DNA of 64,000 nt from Marinobacter sp. CHS3-4 (GTDB lineage Bacteria; Pseudomonadota; Gammaproteobacteria; Pseudomonadales; Oleiphilaceae), in NCBI RefSeq assembly GCF_030053415.1, contig NZ_JASGBJ010000001.1, forward strand, positions 1,636,394 to 1,700,393, read 5' to 3'. Below, piece by piece: positions 19,886 to 30,569 of the stretch (position 1 is its first letter; each line of letters opens with the position of its first letter). Under the pieces are notes generated by a model. The model was given only the letters and a program-made list of their open reading frames with translations. It ran no database searches and was not told the origin of the DNA. A program made the translations under genes and the position numbers.

Positions 19886-21076
19886 ATGAAACGCAGCATC
19901 ACCATTCTTGGGGCGACGGGATCAATTGGCCTGAATACGCTGGATGTCGTCCGGCGTCATCCTCAACGTTTTTCTGTTCATGCACTGACCGCCAGTACCA
20001 GCGTTGAAAGCTTGGCTGAGCTCTGCCGGGAGTTTTTGCCCCGATTTGCGGTGATGTCGAACCCGGACAGCGCGAAGGCTTTATCACTGGCGCTTTCTGA
20101 CTGTCCGCATATCAAGGTTTTGTCAGGCAAAGAAGGGCTTTGCGACGTAGCAGGAGACCCGGAGAGCGACACGGTCATGGCCGCCATTGTGGGCGCTGCC
20201 GGGCTGCCGCCAACGCTGTCTGCTGTTCGGGCCGGTAAGCGAGTGTTACTTGCCAACAAAGAAGCGCTGGTCATGTCAGGGCGTTTATTCATGGACGCCG
20301 TTGCCGAGTCGGGAGCCGAGCTGCTCCCCATCGACAGTGAGCACAACGCGATCTTTCAGTGTATGCCCGCTGATAAAATCCGCGATACCCGCGGAGCAGG
20401 CATTACCCGTATACTTCTGACGGCTTCCGGTGGCCCTTTCCGGACCTTCTCCGCCGAATCTCTTCGTTCTGTATTGCCAGAGCAGGCGTGTTCTCATCCG
20501 AACTGGTCGATGGGTCAGAAAATCTCAGTGGATTCTGCCACCCTGATGAACAAGGGGCTTGAGCTGATTGAAGCGTGTTGGTTGTTCAACACCACTCCGG
20601 ATTTCGTCGAGGTACATGTCCATCCAGAAAGCATTATTCACTCTATGGTGGAGTATGCCGATGGGTCTGTGCTGGCCCAGCTTGGCAGTCCTGATATGCG
20701 AACGCCCATCGCCAATGGTCTTGCATGGCCAGAGCGAATTGATGCAGGCGTTGCGCCATTGGACCTGTTCCAGATTGGCAAGTTTCATTTCGAGCGACCG
20801 GACACCGAGCGTTTCCCCTGTTTACGACTGGCGGCGGAAGCGTATCAGCAAGGCGGCACCGCGCCAGCGGTTCTGAACGCGGCCAACGAAGAGGCGGTGG
20901 CAGCCTTTCTGGACGGTAAGCTGTGCTTTGCCGATATCGCCGTTATCATAGAGCGAACACTGGAACAGGTTGAGGTGGTTCCGGCAGAGAGTTTTGACGT
21001 GATTTTCAGCAAGGATGCCGAAGCGCGGATCATTGCCCGGGAACAAATTGCGCTCTTGTCAGCCATACAGGACTGA
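19886..21076 (+). CDS. dxr: 1-deoxy-D-xylulose-5-phosphate reductoisomerase
   Basis: Dxr converts DXP to 2-C-methyl-D-erythritol 4-phosphate with NADPH, the first committed step of the MEP isoprenoid pathway that feeds Upp[15 protein letters not shown] is the NADPH-binding turn. [12 protein letters not shown] and [12 protein letters not shown] carry the metal and substrate residues. The 396-residue length is typical. It is tightly packed with cdsA. Confidence 0.97.
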   Translation: MKRSITILGATGSIGLNTLDVVRRHPQRFSVHALTASTSVESLAELCREFLPRFAVMSNPDSAKALSLALSDCPHIKVLSGKEGLCDVAGDPESDTVMAAIVGAAGLPPTLSAVRAGKRVLLANKEALVMSGRLFMDAVAESGAELLPIDSEHNAIFQCMPADKIRDTRGAGITRILLTASGGPFRTFSAESLRSVLPEQACSHPNWSMGQKISVDSATLMNKGLELIEACWLFNTTPDFVEVHVHPESIIHSMVEYADGSVLAQLGSPDMRTPIANGLAWPERIDAGVAPLDLFQIGKFHFERPDTERFPCLRLAAEAYQQGGTAPAVLNAANEEAVAAFLDGKLCFADIAVIIERTLEQVEVVPAESFDVIFSKDAEARIIAREQIALLSAIQD

Positions 21077-21124
21077 TTCAATGAAACCGAGAGCGCCATC
21101 TGATAGAGCTATGTTGAGAACCTT

Positions 21125-22474
21125 ATGCAGATAGTCGAAACCGTTCTGGCGTTGCTGTTGACGCTGGGCATACTGGTTACACTGCACGAATACGGTCATT
21201 TCTGGGTTGCCCGACGCTGCGGCGTAAAGGTGCTTCGGTTTTCCGTTGGTTTCGGAAAACCCCTGTTTTCCTGGTACGACCGTCACGGCACGGAGTTCGC
21301 CGTCGCGGCAATCCCGCTGGGTGGCTATGTAAAAATGCTGGATGAGCGCGAGGGGCCGGTCCCTGAAGAGCTCAAAAGCCAGTCGTTCAATGCCAAGTCG
21401 CCGTCAAAGCGCATTGCTATTGCATCGGCCGGTCCGATCGCCAATTTTCTGTTTGCCATTTTCGCCTACTGGTTGCTTAGCGTTGTCGGATTTACCAGTG
21501 TGGCCACCGTCGTTGGGGACGTAGCCGAAGACAGTGTGGCTGATCGGGTAGGTCTTGAGAGCGGCATGGAGATCCATTCGGTAGACGGGCGCCAGGTGAC
21601 CTCCTGGCGGGATATCAATATGCGCCTGCTCGAGCGCACCGGCGAGTATGGCTCCGTCGCTTTCGGAGTTTCCCGCAACGGCAGCAAGGGTGAAGTGTCC
21701 GGAGCGCTAGGCGGTTGGCAACTGAGCGAAGATACTCCCAACCCGCTTGCTGAATTCGGTTTGTCTCCCTGGCGCCCTGATGTGCCACCGGTGTTGGGTG
21801 AGATTGTCGCAGAAGGAAGGGCTCAGGCAGCGGGGTTGCAGGTTGGAGATCGGGTAGAATCCGTGGACGGCCAGCCGATTGGAAACTGGTTTGATCTGGT
21901 AAAGGCCATTCAACAATCGCCCGAAGAGACCATTCAGCTAGGCATCGTCCGCGATGGACAGGAAAAGACCATTGCGGTGACGCCCGCTGCCAGGGAAGGT
22001 AATGACGGAAGCGTATCGGGATTCATCGGCGCCGGGGTCAAGGAAGTTAAATGGCCGGAGGAGTTGCTGCGGGAAACCCGGTTCGGACCGGTGGCGGCGA
22101 TCCCGAGAGCCATGTCAGAGACATGGGCTGACACCCGGCTGACATTGGTGGCGATCAAGAAAATGGTAACCGGGTTGCTGTCTCCGACCAACCTGAGTGG
22201 CCCCATCACCATAGCCAGAATTGCGGAGGCCAGTGTCAGTTCTGGCTTTGAAGATTTCATCCGCTTCCTGGCGTACCTGAGCGTGAGTCTAGGGGTGCTT
22301 AACCTGCTGCCTGTCCCGGTTCTGGATGGCGGTCACATCGTTTATTACACCATCGAGGCCATTCGCAGAAAGCCCCTGTCGGAACAGGCGCAGGCGTTCG
22401 GCTTGCGGATAGGAATGGCCATGATCCTCACTTTAATGGTGTTTGCACTTTACAACGACCTGATGCGGTTGTGA
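21125..22474 (+). CDS. rseP: Site-2 zinc metalloprotease RseP
   Basis: RseP makes the intramembrane cut of anti-sigma-E factor RseA in the envelope stress response and also removes signal-peptide remnants. LHEYGHFWVARRCGVKV contains HExxH in the first helix, and NLLPVPVLDGGHI near residue 395 gives the third zinc ligand. Two PDZ domains lie between, about residues 115-300. The 449 residues are normal. It sits before bamA, the usual gammaproteobacterial order. Confidence 0.96.
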   Translation: MQIVETVLALLLTLGILVTLHEYGHFWVARRCGVKVLRFSVGFGKPLFSWYDRHGTEFAVAAIPLGGYVKMLDEREGPVPEELKSQSFNAKSPSKRIAIASAGPIANFLFAIFAYWLLSVVGFTSVATVVGDVAEDSVADRVGLESGMEIHSVDGRQVTSWRDINMRLLERTGEYGSVAFGVSRNGSKGEVSGALGGWQLSEDTPNPLAEFGLSPWRPDVPPVLGEIVAEGRAQAAGLQVGDRVESVDGQPIGNWFDLVKAIQQSPEETIQLGIVRDGQEKTIAVTPAAREGNDGSVSGFIGAGVKEVKWPEELLRETRFGPVAAIPRAMSETWADTRLTLVAIKKMVTGLLSPTNLSGPITIARIAEASVSSGFEDFIRFLAYLSVSLGVLNLLPVPVLDGGHIVYYTIEAIRRKPLSEQAQAFGLRIGMAMILTLMVFALYNDLMRL

Positions 22475-22517
22475 GAATTGCGGACCCTTTTTGCGCATCA
22501 ACAGGCGAATTTATTGA

Positions 22518-24836
22518 ATGAGACGTTCTCTTCAGAAGTTAGCAGTCGGCCTTTTAGCAGCCTTTTTACACACAACACCGGTATTGGCAGAAGAGTTTAC
22601 GGTGTCGGATATCGAAGTAGAGGGCTTGCAGAGGGTGTCTGCGGGCACGGTGTTTTCTGCGTTTCCGGTGTCCATTGGCGAACCTGTTGATCAGTTTGAA
22701 CTGGCAAATGCCATCAAGGACCTGTTTCGCACAGGTTTGTTTACCGATATTGAGGCGAGCCGTGACGAAAGTGTGCTGATCCTCACGGTGCGCGAGCGGC
22801 CGTCCATTACCTCGATTGATATCGAGGGCAACAAAAATATTGAAACGCCCATGCTGATGGATGCGCTATCCAGCGCCGGCCTGCAGGAAGGTCAGGTTTT
22901 CCGTCGAGCGACTCTGGAGCGTCTGGAGCTGGAAATTCTTCGTTCCTACATCGGCCAGGGTCGCTACAGCGCCAGGGTTGAAGCCAAGGCAGAAACCTTA
23001 CCCCGAAACCGGGTAGCCATCAGCCTGGAAATCAATGAGGGCAGTGTTGCTGCCATCCAGCATCTGAACATCGTGGGCAACGAAGCGTTCGACGATGAAA
23101 CCCTTCTGGAGCTGTTTGAATTACAGTCAACCAGCTTATGGAATTCCCTGACCAACGCAGACAAGTATGCGCGTGAGCGTCTGAGTGGCGATCTGGAAAC
23201 GCTCCGTTCTTACTATCTCGACCGGGGCTATATCGATTTCAATATTGAATCCAGCCAGGTATCGATTTCACCGGACAAGAAACAGGTGTTCATTGCGCTT
23301 TCCGTCAATGAGGGGCCGGAGTACACGGTTTCGGAAGTCAAACTGCGGGGCGATCTCATTGTCGATGAATCCGAGCTGCGAGAGCTGGTTCCCATTGAAG
23401 AGGGGGATGTTTTCTCGCAGGCGCGTGTGACCGCGATCTCTGAGTTGCTGTCCCGTCGCCTGGGCCGGGAAGGCTACGCCTTTGCCAACGTCAACGGGGT
23501 TCCTGAAACCAGTGATGACAACACAGCATCTGTCACCTTCTTTTTAGAGCCCGGCAAGCGCGCCTACGTTCGCCGCATCAATTTTGAAGGCAACGTATCG
23601 ACCCGTGATGACGTACTTCGCCAGGAAATGACCCAGATGGAAGGTGGTGTTGCCTCCACAGATCGCATCGAGTATTCCAAGACACGCCTGGAGCGACTCG
23701 GTTTCTTCGAAACGGTAAACGTGGAAACGGTTCCTGTGCCCGGTACGGATGATCTGGTTGATGTGAATTATTCAGTGACAGAGCAAGCTACCGGCAGTTT
23801 GTCTGCGTCTGTGGGGTTCTCGCAGGCGTCTGGCGTGATCCTGGGGGCCAATATCTCCGAGAACAATTTCTTCGGAACTGGCAAGCAGGTATCCATTGGC
23901 GTCAACGTCAGTGATTCCATCAAGAGCGCCAATTTCTCCTATCAGGATCCTTACTACACCGTTGATGGTGTCAGCAGAGGGTTCAGTGTGTTCGCGCGCG
24001 AGACAGATTTTGAAGAGCAGGACATCTCATCCTACTTGCTGGATGAATACGGTGGCCGCCTGAGCTTTGGTTACCCCATCGACGGTATTACCCGGCTGAA
24101 CTTTGGCGTCGGGTATACCCTGTCTAAACTGAAATCGGGCACCTTTACATCTCAGGAAGTCCTTGATTTCATTGATCAGGAAGGCGAGCAATTCAATAAT
24201 TACTTCCTGTTTGGCTCATGGCGGCAAAGTACGCTGAACCGTGGCGTATTGCCCACGAACGGCTACAGCGTTTCTTTGTCTGGTGATGTGGCGGTGCCGG
24301 GTAGTGATTTGACCTTCTATAAATTGAGCCAGAAAACCGATTTCTATCAGCCCCTTAACGATGCCCAGACATGGGTATTCCGGGCACGCTCGGAGATCGG
24401 GTATGGCGACGGTTACGATGGCCGTCGAGTCATGCCATTTTACGAGCACTACTTCGCCGGTGGTTATGGATCTGTGCGTGGTTACGAGGCAAACTCACTC
24501 GGGCCGCTGGCAACGAACGCACCGAACGATCTGTCCGATCCCGATCCCTTTGGCGGCAATCTGTTGAGCGAGGCAAGCCTGGAGCTGATCGTCCCAACGC
24601 CATTCGCGGGCGACAGTCGATCCATGCGCACGGCTTTCTTTGTCGACGCTGGCCAGGTATTTGATGCTGACCGTGGCTTCTCATGGACCTTGGACGACGT
24701 TCGTGCTTCAGCCGGTATAGGGTTCCAGTGGATTACGGCGGTTGGCCCGTTGGCATTCAGTCTGGCCAAGCCGCTCAACGATGAACGTGGGGACGACACC
24801 CAGGTGTTCCAGTTCTCTCTGGGACAGACATTCTGA
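22518..24836 (+). CDS. bamA: Outer-membrane protein assembly factor BamA
   Basis: BamA is the Omp85 core of the machine that folds beta-barrels into the outer membrane. The 772-residue protein has a signal peptide (cut near residue 25, after TPVLAEE), five POTRA domains to about residue 420, and a 16-strand barrel ending in SLGQTF with the C-terminal aromatic residue of outer-membrane proteins. RGFS/VRGY motifs, including GGYGSVRGYEANSLGP (the VRGY of strand-lid L6), are present. It is preceded by rseP and followed by skp. Confidence 0.97.
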   Translation: MRRSLQKLAVGLLAAFLHTTPVLAEEFTVSDIEVEGLQRVSAGTVFSAFPVSIGEPVDQFELANAIKDLFRTGLFTDIEASRDESVLILTVRERPSITSIDIEGNKNIETPMLMDALSSAGLQEGQVFRRATLERLELEILRSYIGQGRYSARVEAKAETLPRNRVAISLEINEGSVAAIQHLNIVGNEAFDDETLLELFELQSTSLWNSLTNADKYARERLSGDLETLRSYYLDRGYIDFNIESSQVSISPDKKQVFIALSVNEGPEYTVSEVKLRGDLIVDESELRELVPIEEGDVFSQARVTAISELLSRRLGREGYAFANVNGVPETSDDNTASVTFFLEPGKRAYVRRINFEGNVSTRDDVLRQEMTQMEGGVASTDRIEYSKTRLERLGFFETVNVETVPVPGTDDLVDVNYSVTEQATGSLSASVGFSQASGVILGANISENNFFGTGKQVSIGVNVSDSIKSANFSYQDPYYTVDGVSRGFSVFARETDFEEQDISSYLLDEYGGRLSFGYPIDGITRLNFGVGYTLSKLKSGTFTSQEVLDFIDQEGEQFNNYFLFGSWRQSTLNRGVLPTNGYSVSLSGDVAVPGSDLTFYKLSQKTDFYQPLNDAQTWVFRARSEIGYGDGYDGRRVMPFYEHYFAGGYGSVRGYEANSLGPLATNAPNDLSDPDPFGGNLLSEASLELIVPTPFAGDSRSMRTAFFVDAGQVFDADRGFSWTLDDVRASAGIGFQWITAVGPLAFSLAKPLNDERGDDTQVFQFSLGQTF

Positions 24837-24880
24837 TGTGCCAAGGCTTATCAACACTGATATCAATCAGGAGAGTAATT

Positions 24881-25378
24881 ATGTTTCGTTTTTCGGTTAT
24901 CGCCGCACTGATGGCTTTGTTCCTGTCCACCCACGCGGTTGCTGAAACTAAAATTGGCGTGGTCGATCTGCGACAGGCGCTGTTTTCATCACAGGATGCC
25001 CAGGCGTTCAGTGAAAAATTGCAGCAGGATTTTGCGGGTGAGGAAGCCAGAGTTCGTGAAACCCAGGAGCAGGCTCGTAAACTGAAAGACCGGCTGGAAA
25101 AGGACGGTGCGATGATGAACGAATCAGAGCGCAATCAGTTGGCGGCCCAGTTTCAGGAAAAGGTCAAAGAGTTTAACTTTCTCAAGCAAAAGCTGGATTC
25201 CACGGTTGCGAACCGAAAGCAGGCCTTCCTGGAAGAGGCTCGGCCAGAGGTAGACGCAGCGGTGAAGGAGCTGATGGAAGAGAATGATTTGGACATCATC
25301 TTGCCAAGCGAGGCTGTGGTTTACGTCAAGCCGGACATGAACCTGACGGCACAACTGTTGGAAAAGCTGGATCGCTAA
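24881..25378 (+). CDS. skp: Periplasmic chaperone Skp/OmpH
   Basis: Skp is a trimeric periplasmic holdase that carries unfolded outer-membrane proteins to BamA. The frame opens at 24836, but the ATG at 24881 has AGGAGAG upstream and starts a clean signal peptide ending STHAVAE. The 165-residue protein begins TKIGVVDLRQALFSSQ after cleavage, followed by a long coiled-coil hairpin. Its position between bamA and lpxD supports the call. Confidence 0.94.
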   Translation: MFRFSVIAALMALFLSTHAVAETKIGVVDLRQALFSSQDAQAFSEKLQQDFAGEEARVRETQEQARKLKDRLEKDGAMMNESERNQLAAQFQEKVKEFNFLKQKLDSTVANRKQAFLEEARPEVDAAVKELMEENDLDIILPSEAVVYVKPDMNLTAQLLEKLDR

Positions 25379-25385
25379 CGCTTAC

Positions 25386-25402
25386 GGGGCCGCCCAGGCC
25401 CC
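25386..25402 (+). other. GC-rich stem-loop between skp and lpxD
   Basis: GGGGCC and GGCCCC form a perfect six-base-pair stem with a five-base loop and no T-tract. It could tune the relative mRNA levels of skp and lpxD; it is not a convincing terminator. Confidence 0.4.
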
Positions 25403-25432
25403 GAATAACAAGAAAACTCTAGGGAGCGGAAC

Positions 25433-26458
25433 ATGGGGACATCTTCCTTTAGACTAGGTGATATCGCCGCCCGATTGGGCGCAGAACTCCGGGGTGATCC
25501 GGACGTTGAAATTGCAGGGCTTGCCACGTTGCAGGCCGCTTCCCCTGGTAAGATCGCCTTTCTCTCGAACCCGTCTTACGCTCGTTATCTTGCTGACACG
25601 CAGGCCACTGCGGTCATTCTTTCTCCCTCCGTTGCCGATCAATTCTCCGGGAATGCCCTGGTGCTGGATAACCCGTATCTCGGCTATGCAAAGCTCAGTC
25701 ATTTGTTTGACCCTGCTCCGATAGCCAGTCCCGGAATACACCCCTCGTCCGTCATCGCGCCTTCGGCCAGTGTTGCCGACACCGCCAGTATCGGGCCTCA
25801 GGTGGTCATAGAAGACGACGTGGTGATTGGCGAGGGTGTGGTTATAGGTGCCGGATCCATCATCGGCGCACGCTGCCGCGTAGGCGACAATTCTCTGTTC
25901 AGGCCCCGCGTGACCCTCGCCCACGATGTTGTGATGGGCAAACGGTGCCACATTCTGAGTGGTGCCGTTTTAGGTTCGGATGGCTTCGGCTTTGCCAATG
26001 AGAAGGGCGAGTGGCACCGCATTGCTCAGATTGGCCGTGTCGTTCTTGGCGATGATGTCGAGGTTGGCGCGAATACCTGCATCGATCGAGGCGCCTTAGA
26101 CGATACGGTAATTGGCAATGGTGTGAAACTGGATAACCTTGTCCATATCGCCCACAACGTCAGTATCGGTGACCATAGCGCGCTGGCGGCGATGGTCGGC
26201 ATTGCAGGCACCACGCAGATTGGCAGCCACTGTGTGTTTGGCGGTCAGTGCGGTGTTTCCGGTCATCTGAAGCTGACAGATCAGGTCCATCTTACAGGTA
26301 TGACGATGGTCACCTCTGACATTCGGGAATCTGGCGTATACTCATCGGGTACAAGCTCAGACACCAATAAGCAGTGGCGTAAAAATGCGGTGCGTTTCAG
26401 GCAGCTGGATAGTTTGGCGAAGCGTATCAAGGAACTGGAAAAGAAACTGGAAGGCTGA
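25433..26458 (+). CDS. lpxD: UDP-3-O-(3-hydroxyacyl)glucosamine N-acyltransferase
   Basis: LpxD adds the second hydroxyacyl chain, from ACP, in lipid A synthesis. The 341-residue protein has an N-terminal uridine-binding domain and a left-handed beta helix of hexapeptide repeats ([19 protein letters not shown] as a sample), then a C-terminal helix ([11 protein letters not shown]). The catalytic histidine is expected within [12 protein letters not shown]. It heads the lpxD-fabZ-lpxA-lpxB run. Confidence 0.97.
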   Translation: MGTSSFRLGDIAARLGAELRGDPDVEIAGLATLQAASPGKIAFLSNPSYARYLADTQATAVILSPSVADQFSGNALVLDNPYLGYAKLSHLFDPAPIASPGIHPSSVIAPSASVADTASIGPQVVIEDDVVIGEGVVIGAGSIIGARCRVGDNSLFRPRVTLAHDVVMGKRCHILSGAVLGSDGFGFANEKGEWHRIAQIGRVVLGDDVEVGANTCIDRGALDDTVIGNGVKLDNLVHIAHNVSIGDHSALAAMVGIAGTTQIGSHCVFGGQCGVSGHLKLTDQVHLTGMTMVTSDIRESGVYSSGTSSDTNKQWRKNAVRFRQLDSLAKRIKELEKKLEG

Positions 26459-26469
26459 GGCCGAAAACG

Positions 26470-26907
26470 ATGATGTACATTGATGAGATACAAGAGTATC
26501 TGCCGCACCGGTATCCATTCCTGCTGGTTGATCGGGTGACCGAAGTTGAAACCGGTGTGTTCATAAAAGGTTTCAAGAACATTTCCATTAACGAGGCCTA
26601 TTTTGCCGGCCACTTTCCCGGAAATCCCATTCTGCCGGGAGTTCTGATTATTGAAGCCATGGCGCAGCTTTCGGGAATTCTCGGGTTTATGACGGGAGGT
26701 CGAAAACCGTCTGACGGGTTGGTGCAATACCTGGCCGGTTCCAGTAAGGTACGCTTCAAACGCCCTGTGGTTCCCGGAGATCAGTTGTGCATGGAATCCA
26801 GGATGATTACTGCAAAACAGGGCATCTGCAAGTTTGAGTGTCAGGCCCTGGTAGATGGAAAGGTTGTGTGTGTGGCGGAAATATTGACTGCGGAGAGAGA
26901 AGTCTGA
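26470..26907 (+). CDS. fabZ: 3-hydroxyacyl-ACP dehydratase FabZ
   Basis: FabZ dehydrates 3-hydroxyacyl-ACP in fatty acid synthesis and competes with LpxA/LpxD for hydroxyacyl-ACP. The hot-dog-fold motif [20 protein letters not shown] contains the catalytic His and Glu. At 145 residues it has the normal length. Its stop overlaps the lpxA start (TGATG), which ties dehydratase supply to lipid A synthesis. Confidence 0.97.
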   Translation: MMYIDEIQEYLPHRYPFLLVDRVTEVETGVFIKGFKNISINEAYFAGHFPGNPILPGVLIIEAMAQLSGILGFMTGGRKPSDGLVQYLAGSSKVRFKRPVVPGDQLCMESRMITAKQGICKFECQALVDGKVVCVAEILTAEREV

Positions 26908-27698
26908 TGGCGGCAAACGACTGGTCGGGCGTTCATCCCCAGGCGATCGTTGATCCGTCTGCAAAACTTGCCGAAGGTGTCACGGTGGGTCCCTGGAGCT
27001 ACATCGGTCCGGATGTGGAGATCGGTGAGGGCACCGAGATCATGTCCCACGTGGTGGTAAAAGGCCCGACCAGAATCGGCAGGAATAACCGCATATTCCA
27101 GTTTTCCAGTGTTGGTGAAGAATGCCAGGACAAGAAATATGCCGGCGAGCCAACAACCCTATTGATTGGTGACGACAACGTCATTCGAGAAAACTGCACC
27201 ATTCACCGTGGCACGATCCAGGATCGTGGTGAAACGGTCATCGGCAGCGGCAATTTGCTGATGGCATACGTGCACGTCGCTCACGACTGTATCATTGGCG
27301 ACAATACCATCCTTGCCAACACTGCCACTCTGGCGGGTCATGTTTCTGTCGGGGATTACGCCATTCTGGGCGGTGGTACCATGGTTCACCAGTTTTGCAG
27401 TATTGGCGTTCATAGCATGAGCGCCGGCGGAAGCATCGTATTAAAGGACATTCCCGCGTATGTCATGGCCAGTGGCCAGTCAGCCAAACCGTTTGGAATG
27501 AATGTCGAAGGACTGCGCCGCAGGGGGTTCAGTAAAGAGGTTCTATCTTCACTGCGCCGCGCCTACAAGACGATCTACCGGCAGGGCTTGACCACGGCGC
27601 AGGCCATCGAAGAACTTGAAAAGGCCTACGTTGACGTGCCCGAAGTTCGTCCGTTGATTGAATCTCTGCGTGGTGCGGAACGCGGCATTATTCGCTGA
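26907..27698 (+). CDS. lpxA: UDP-N-acetylglucosamine O-acyltransferase
   Basis: LpxA makes the first acylation of UDP-GlcNAc in lipid A synthesis. The frame opens further upstream, but the ATG at 26907 overlaps the fabZ stop and gives 263 residues beginning [21 protein letters not shown]. Hexapeptide repeats form the beta helix. The catalytic histidine is in LLMAYVHVAHDCIIGDN, and the C-terminal helical part starts near YVMASGQSAKPFGMN. It is the standard neighbour of fabZ and lpxB. Confidence 0.97.
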   Translation: MAANDWSGVHPQAIVDPSAKLAEGVTVGPWSYIGPDVEIGEGTEIMSHVVVKGPTRIGRNNRIFQFSSVGEECQDKKYAGEPTTLLIGDDNVIRENCTIHRGTIQDRGETVIGSGNLLMAYVHVAHDCIIGDNTILANTATLAGHVSVGDYAILGGGTMVHQFCSIGVHSMSAGGSIVLKDIPAYVMASGQSAKPFGMNVEGLRRRGFSKEVLSSLRRAYKTIYRQGLTTAQAIEELEKAYVDVPEVRPLIESLRGAERGIIR

Positions 27699-27704
27699 CA
27701 TCCG

Positions 27705-28868
27705 ATGACACTATGTCCTGACAGAAGTCCCACCTTTGGAATCGTCGCCGGGGAAGCCTCTGGCGATATTCTGGGCGCCGGACTTATTAGAGCTCTGCGC
27801 CGAAAATACCCCAAAGCTCGTTTTGTAGGCATCGGCGGCGAAGAGATGGTTGCTGAAGGCTTTCACTCGCTGGTACCGATGGAACGGTTGTCGGTCATGG
27901 GGCTGGTCGAGGTGCTTGGGCGATTGCGCGAGCTCTTCAGTATCCGCGCACGCTTAATGCGTTATTTTTTGAACACCCCACCGGATGTTGTGATTGGTAT
28001 CGACGCTCCTGATTTCACTCTAGGAGTTGAGCGCCGCTGCCGGGAAGCTGGCATGCTTACCGCGCATTACGTCAGCCCTTCTGTATGGGCCTGGCGTCAG
28101 AAGCGGATTTTCAAGATCGCCAAATCGATTGATCTGATGTTAACCCTGTTTCCGTTCGAGGCCCGCTTCTACGAAAAGCACAATGTGCCGGTAAGGTTCG
28201 TGGGGCACCCACTTGCTGACCTGATTCCGATGCAGCCAGATACGCTGGCTGCGAGACGAAACCTTGGCCTTGATGAGCACGCGCCTGTACTTGCCCTATT
28301 GCCGGGTAGCCGTGGTGGTGAAGTTGAAAGGCTTGGCGGGCTTTTTCTGGAAACCGCTCGTTGGATTCAGTCGCGGCGGCCCGATTTGCAGCTGGCAATT
28401 CCCTGCGTCAATCGTGAGCGCGAGCAGCAGGTAAAAGCACTTGTGGACGCGTTGGATGTCAAACTGCCCGTTACAATTGTGCGGGGAAGGTCCCGCGAAG
28501 TGATGGCGGCATCGGATGTGGTATTACTTGCATCCGGCACTGCCACTCTGGAAGCGATGTTGCTCAAAAAGCCGATGGTAGTGGGCTACCGCGTCAGTAA
28601 TCTGACCTTCAAGATCGCCTCCCGGTTGGTCAGTATTTCCCACGTTGCGCTACCGAATCTGCTGTCCAAAACCCCTTTGGTTCCCGAATATCTGCAAGAT
28701 GATGCGACGCCGGAGGCCCTGGGTGAAGCTGTTCTCTCACGCCTGGAAAGTACTGATGAGCGTGATCGGCTCCATCAGGCTTTCTGCGATTTGCACGAAA
28801 CACTCAGGTGCGATGCAGACGAGCAGGCCGCAACTGCGATCAGCGAGTTGTTCGAGGGCCGGCGCTAA
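27705..28868 (+). CDS. lpxB: Lipid-A-disaccharide synthase
   Basis: LpxB joins UDP-2,3-diacylglucosamine and lipid X, forming the lipid A disaccharide at the inner leaflet. The 387-residue GT19 glycosyltransferase starts [18 protein letters not shown], then [12 protein letters not shown], and [13 protein letters not shown] in the UDP-binding half. The stop TAA overlaps the rnhB ATG. Confidence 0.97.
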   Translation: MTLCPDRSPTFGIVAGEASGDILGAGLIRALRRKYPKARFVGIGGEEMVAEGFHSLVPMERLSVMGLVEVLGRLRELFSIRARLMRYFLNTPPDVVIGIDAPDFTLGVERRCREAGMLTAHYVSPSVWAWRQKRIFKIAKSIDLMLTLFPFEARFYEKHNVPVRFVGHPLADLIPMQPDTLAARRNLGLDEHAPVLALLPGSRGGEVERLGGLFLETARWIQSRRPDLQLAIPCVNREREQQVKALVDALDVKLPVTIVRGRSREVMAASDVVLLASGTATLEAMLLKKPMVVGYRVSNLTFKIASRLVSISHVALPNLLSKTPLVPEYLQDDATPEALGEAVLSRLESTDERDRLHQAFCDLHETLRCDADEQAATAISELFEGRR

Positions 28869-29548
28869 TGCCCAAGAACTCTCTTCCGCCCTTCGAATGT
28901 CGCTACACAGGGTCTCTGCTGGCAGGTGTGGATGAGGTCGGGCGAGGCCCTTTGGTAGGCGCTGTTGTGACCGCTGCGGTCATTCTGGATGCGGCGCGCC
29001 CGATAGCCGGCCTGGCGGACTCAAAGAAGCTGAGTGAAAAGCGCCGCGAAGCACTTTACGAAGACATTATTCAGAATGCTGCGGCCTGGTGTATCGGTCG
29101 GTGCGAAGCGGAGGAAATCGACCAGCTGAACATCTATCAGGCCACGATGCTTGCCATGAAAAGGGCCGTGGACGGCCTGCATTTGGCCCCGGAGTATGTT
29201 CTGGTAGACGGTAACCGGTGTCCGGATTGGCATTGGCCGTCAGAACCGGTCATTAAGGGTGATAGCCGGGTAACGGCAATCAGCGCGGCCTCGATTCTGG
29301 CCAAAGTCACCCGTGACCGGGAAATGAAATCCCTGCACGAACAGTTTCCGGAATACGGTTTTGCAGGGCACAAAGGGTATCCGACGCCGGTTCACTTGGA
29401 AGCATTGCGTCAACACGGCGCACTATCATCCCAGCACCGCCGTTCGTTCAGGCCGGTTCAGGAAGTTGTCGAGACCGTGGGGTTCAATAAAAGAGAAGCC
29501 ATGAGGGAGCTTTCTTTTCCGGACGATTTGTTTGAAAATATTGATTGA
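28868..29548 (+). CDS. rnhB: Ribonuclease HII
   Basis: RNase HII cuts the RNA strand of RNA-DNA hybrids and removes single ribonucleotides from DNA. The ATG at 28868 overlaps the lpxB stop (TAATG). [20 protein letters not shown] contains the first catalytic Asp-Glu, and [11 protein letters not shown] and VDGNRCPDW follow. The 226-residue protein has normal length. Its 3' end carries the promoter for the initiator tRNA. Confidence 0.96.
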   Translation: MPKNSLPPFECRYTGSLLAGVDEVGRGPLVGAVVTAAVILDAARPIAGLADSKKLSEKRREALYEDIIQNAAAWCIGRCEAEEIDQLNIYQATMLAMKRAVDGLHLAPEYVLVDGNRCPDWHWPSEPVIKGDSRVTAISAASILAKVTRDREMKSLHEQFPEYGFAGHKGYPTPVHLEALRQHGALSSQHRRSFRPVQEVVETVGFNKREAMRELSFPDDLFENID

Positions 29549-29573
29549 CAGTCCCCGGCGTAGTCCTTAGTAT
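29545..29573 (+). promoter_or_regulatory. Sigma-70 promoter of the initiator tRNA gene
   Basis: A perfect -35 TTGACA (29545-29550, overlapping the rnhB stop) is separated by 17 bases from -10 TAGTAT (29568-29573). The GC-rich ACGCGCACG after it is a discriminator typical of growth-rate-controlled tRNA promoters. The tRNA starts about 40 bases further on. Confidence 0.82.
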
Positions 29574-29618
29574 ACGCGCACGTTGATCAGGGCGCCGCCC
29601 GATTAACCACCAGTTTGA

Positions 29619-29695
<77 letters not shown>

Positions 29696-29705
29696 CATCA
29701 GAAAA

Positions 29706-29735
29706 GGCAGATCATTCTCGTGATCTGCCTTTTTT
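29706..29735 (+). terminator. Intrinsic terminator after the initiator tRNA
   Basis: A nine-base-pair stem, GGCAGATCA/TGATCTGCC, with a TTCTCG loop is preceded by A4 and followed by T6. Confidence 0.92.
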
Positions 29736-30058
29736 CGTTCTGGGTCAGCCTTCCCCTTTGAGCTCTGGTCAGTTCCTTCTCCTTGCAAAAACATGCGCAG
29801 CCTGTAATCGAGAAGCGCCTGGCAAGGTTCTTCCTCCACACAGTCGCCAATCCAAGTGATCATCTCGATCCGATGTGTTTCGGGTTTCCCATAGTTGAAT
29901 GCAACTTTCTGTTTTTAAACAGACTAATGGAAATTTGCGTTAGCTTTCGTCAAAAAACTGGCGAAAAACTGCCCAATTCGATGATCCTTTTCACAGCTTT
30001 GCACGAACCAATTTTATAGAATTTAACAAATTCGACGGAAAACTGGTGCAAACAAGTT
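29736..30058. other. Intergenic stretch with no convincing gene
   Basis: This stretch after the tRNA terminator is AT-rich from about 29890. It holds a possible -10 TAGAAT at about 30017 for the downstream lipoprotein, without a clear -35. A 78-codon open frame at 29783-30019 has no ribosome site and no family resemblance and is not accepted. Confidence 0.5.
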
Positions 30059-30493
30059 ATGAGTCGCGTCATTAAAATGTCAAAGGCAGGGATAGCCGCT
30101 ATCGTATTCGGAATCGCCCTGACTGGATGTGGAGGCGGTTCATCCAGTGGCACTGGTACTGGTTCATCCGGTGGCACCGCTTCAGCGCAGAATTCCGGTG
30201 GCGATCAGACCGCTGAGACCGTCGACCGCACCGCAGCTCTGAGCTGGAACGCGCCTTTCAAGCGTCAGAATGATGAAGACCTGGAATTGTATGAGCTTGA
30301 AGGGTATGTCATCAGCTATGGCCAGAATCCTGACAACCTGGACCGGACCATTCGTGTCAGCGATGCTTACACCATGGAATATACTGTAGAAAATCTGTCT
30401 GACGGAAAATGGTATTTCACCGTTCAGGCCGAGGACGAGAACGGCTTGGTCAGCCCGCCGTCTGATCTGGTGAGCAAGGAAATCCAGAGCTGA
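30059..30493 (+). CDS. Small lipoprotein with one fibronectin type III-like domain
   Basis: The protein has a lipoprotein signal peptide with lipobox LTGC (Cys about residue 23), a flexible Gly/Ser/Thr linker (GGGSSSGTGTGSSGG), and a 90-residue domain containing ALSWNAPF, GYVISYG and WYFTVQAEDENG, the strand pattern of fibronectin type III. The start could also be the ATG at 30077; neither has a strong Shine-Dalgarno site. It is likely tethered to the outer membrane, facing the periplasm or surface. It is a lone gene with its own terminator; no function can be assigned. Confidence 0.8.
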   Translation: MSRVIKMSKAGIAAIVFGIALTGCGGGSSSGTGTGSSGGTASAQNSGGDQTAETVDRTAALSWNAPFKRQNDEDLELYELEGYVISYGQNPDNLDRTIRVSDAYTMEYTVENLSDGKWYFTVQAEDENGLVSPPSDLVSKEIQS

Positions 30494-30520
30494 TATCAGG
30501 TTTAGAACCGAACCATCTGA

Positions 30521-30546
30521 AAAGCCACCGTTTATCGGTGGCTTTT
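30521..30546. terminator. Bidirectional intrinsic terminator
   Basis: AAAGCCACCG/CGGTGGCTTT forms a ten-base-pair stem with a TTTAT loop. It lies between the rightward lipoprotein gene and the leftward kinase operon and can serve both. Confidence 0.9.
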
Positions 30547-30569
30547 TCGTTACGGGCAGGCATGGACGC

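Noticed and set aside
29783..30019. 78-codon rightward open frame after the initiator tRNA
   Set aside because: No ribosome site, no recognisable motif and weak coding character.
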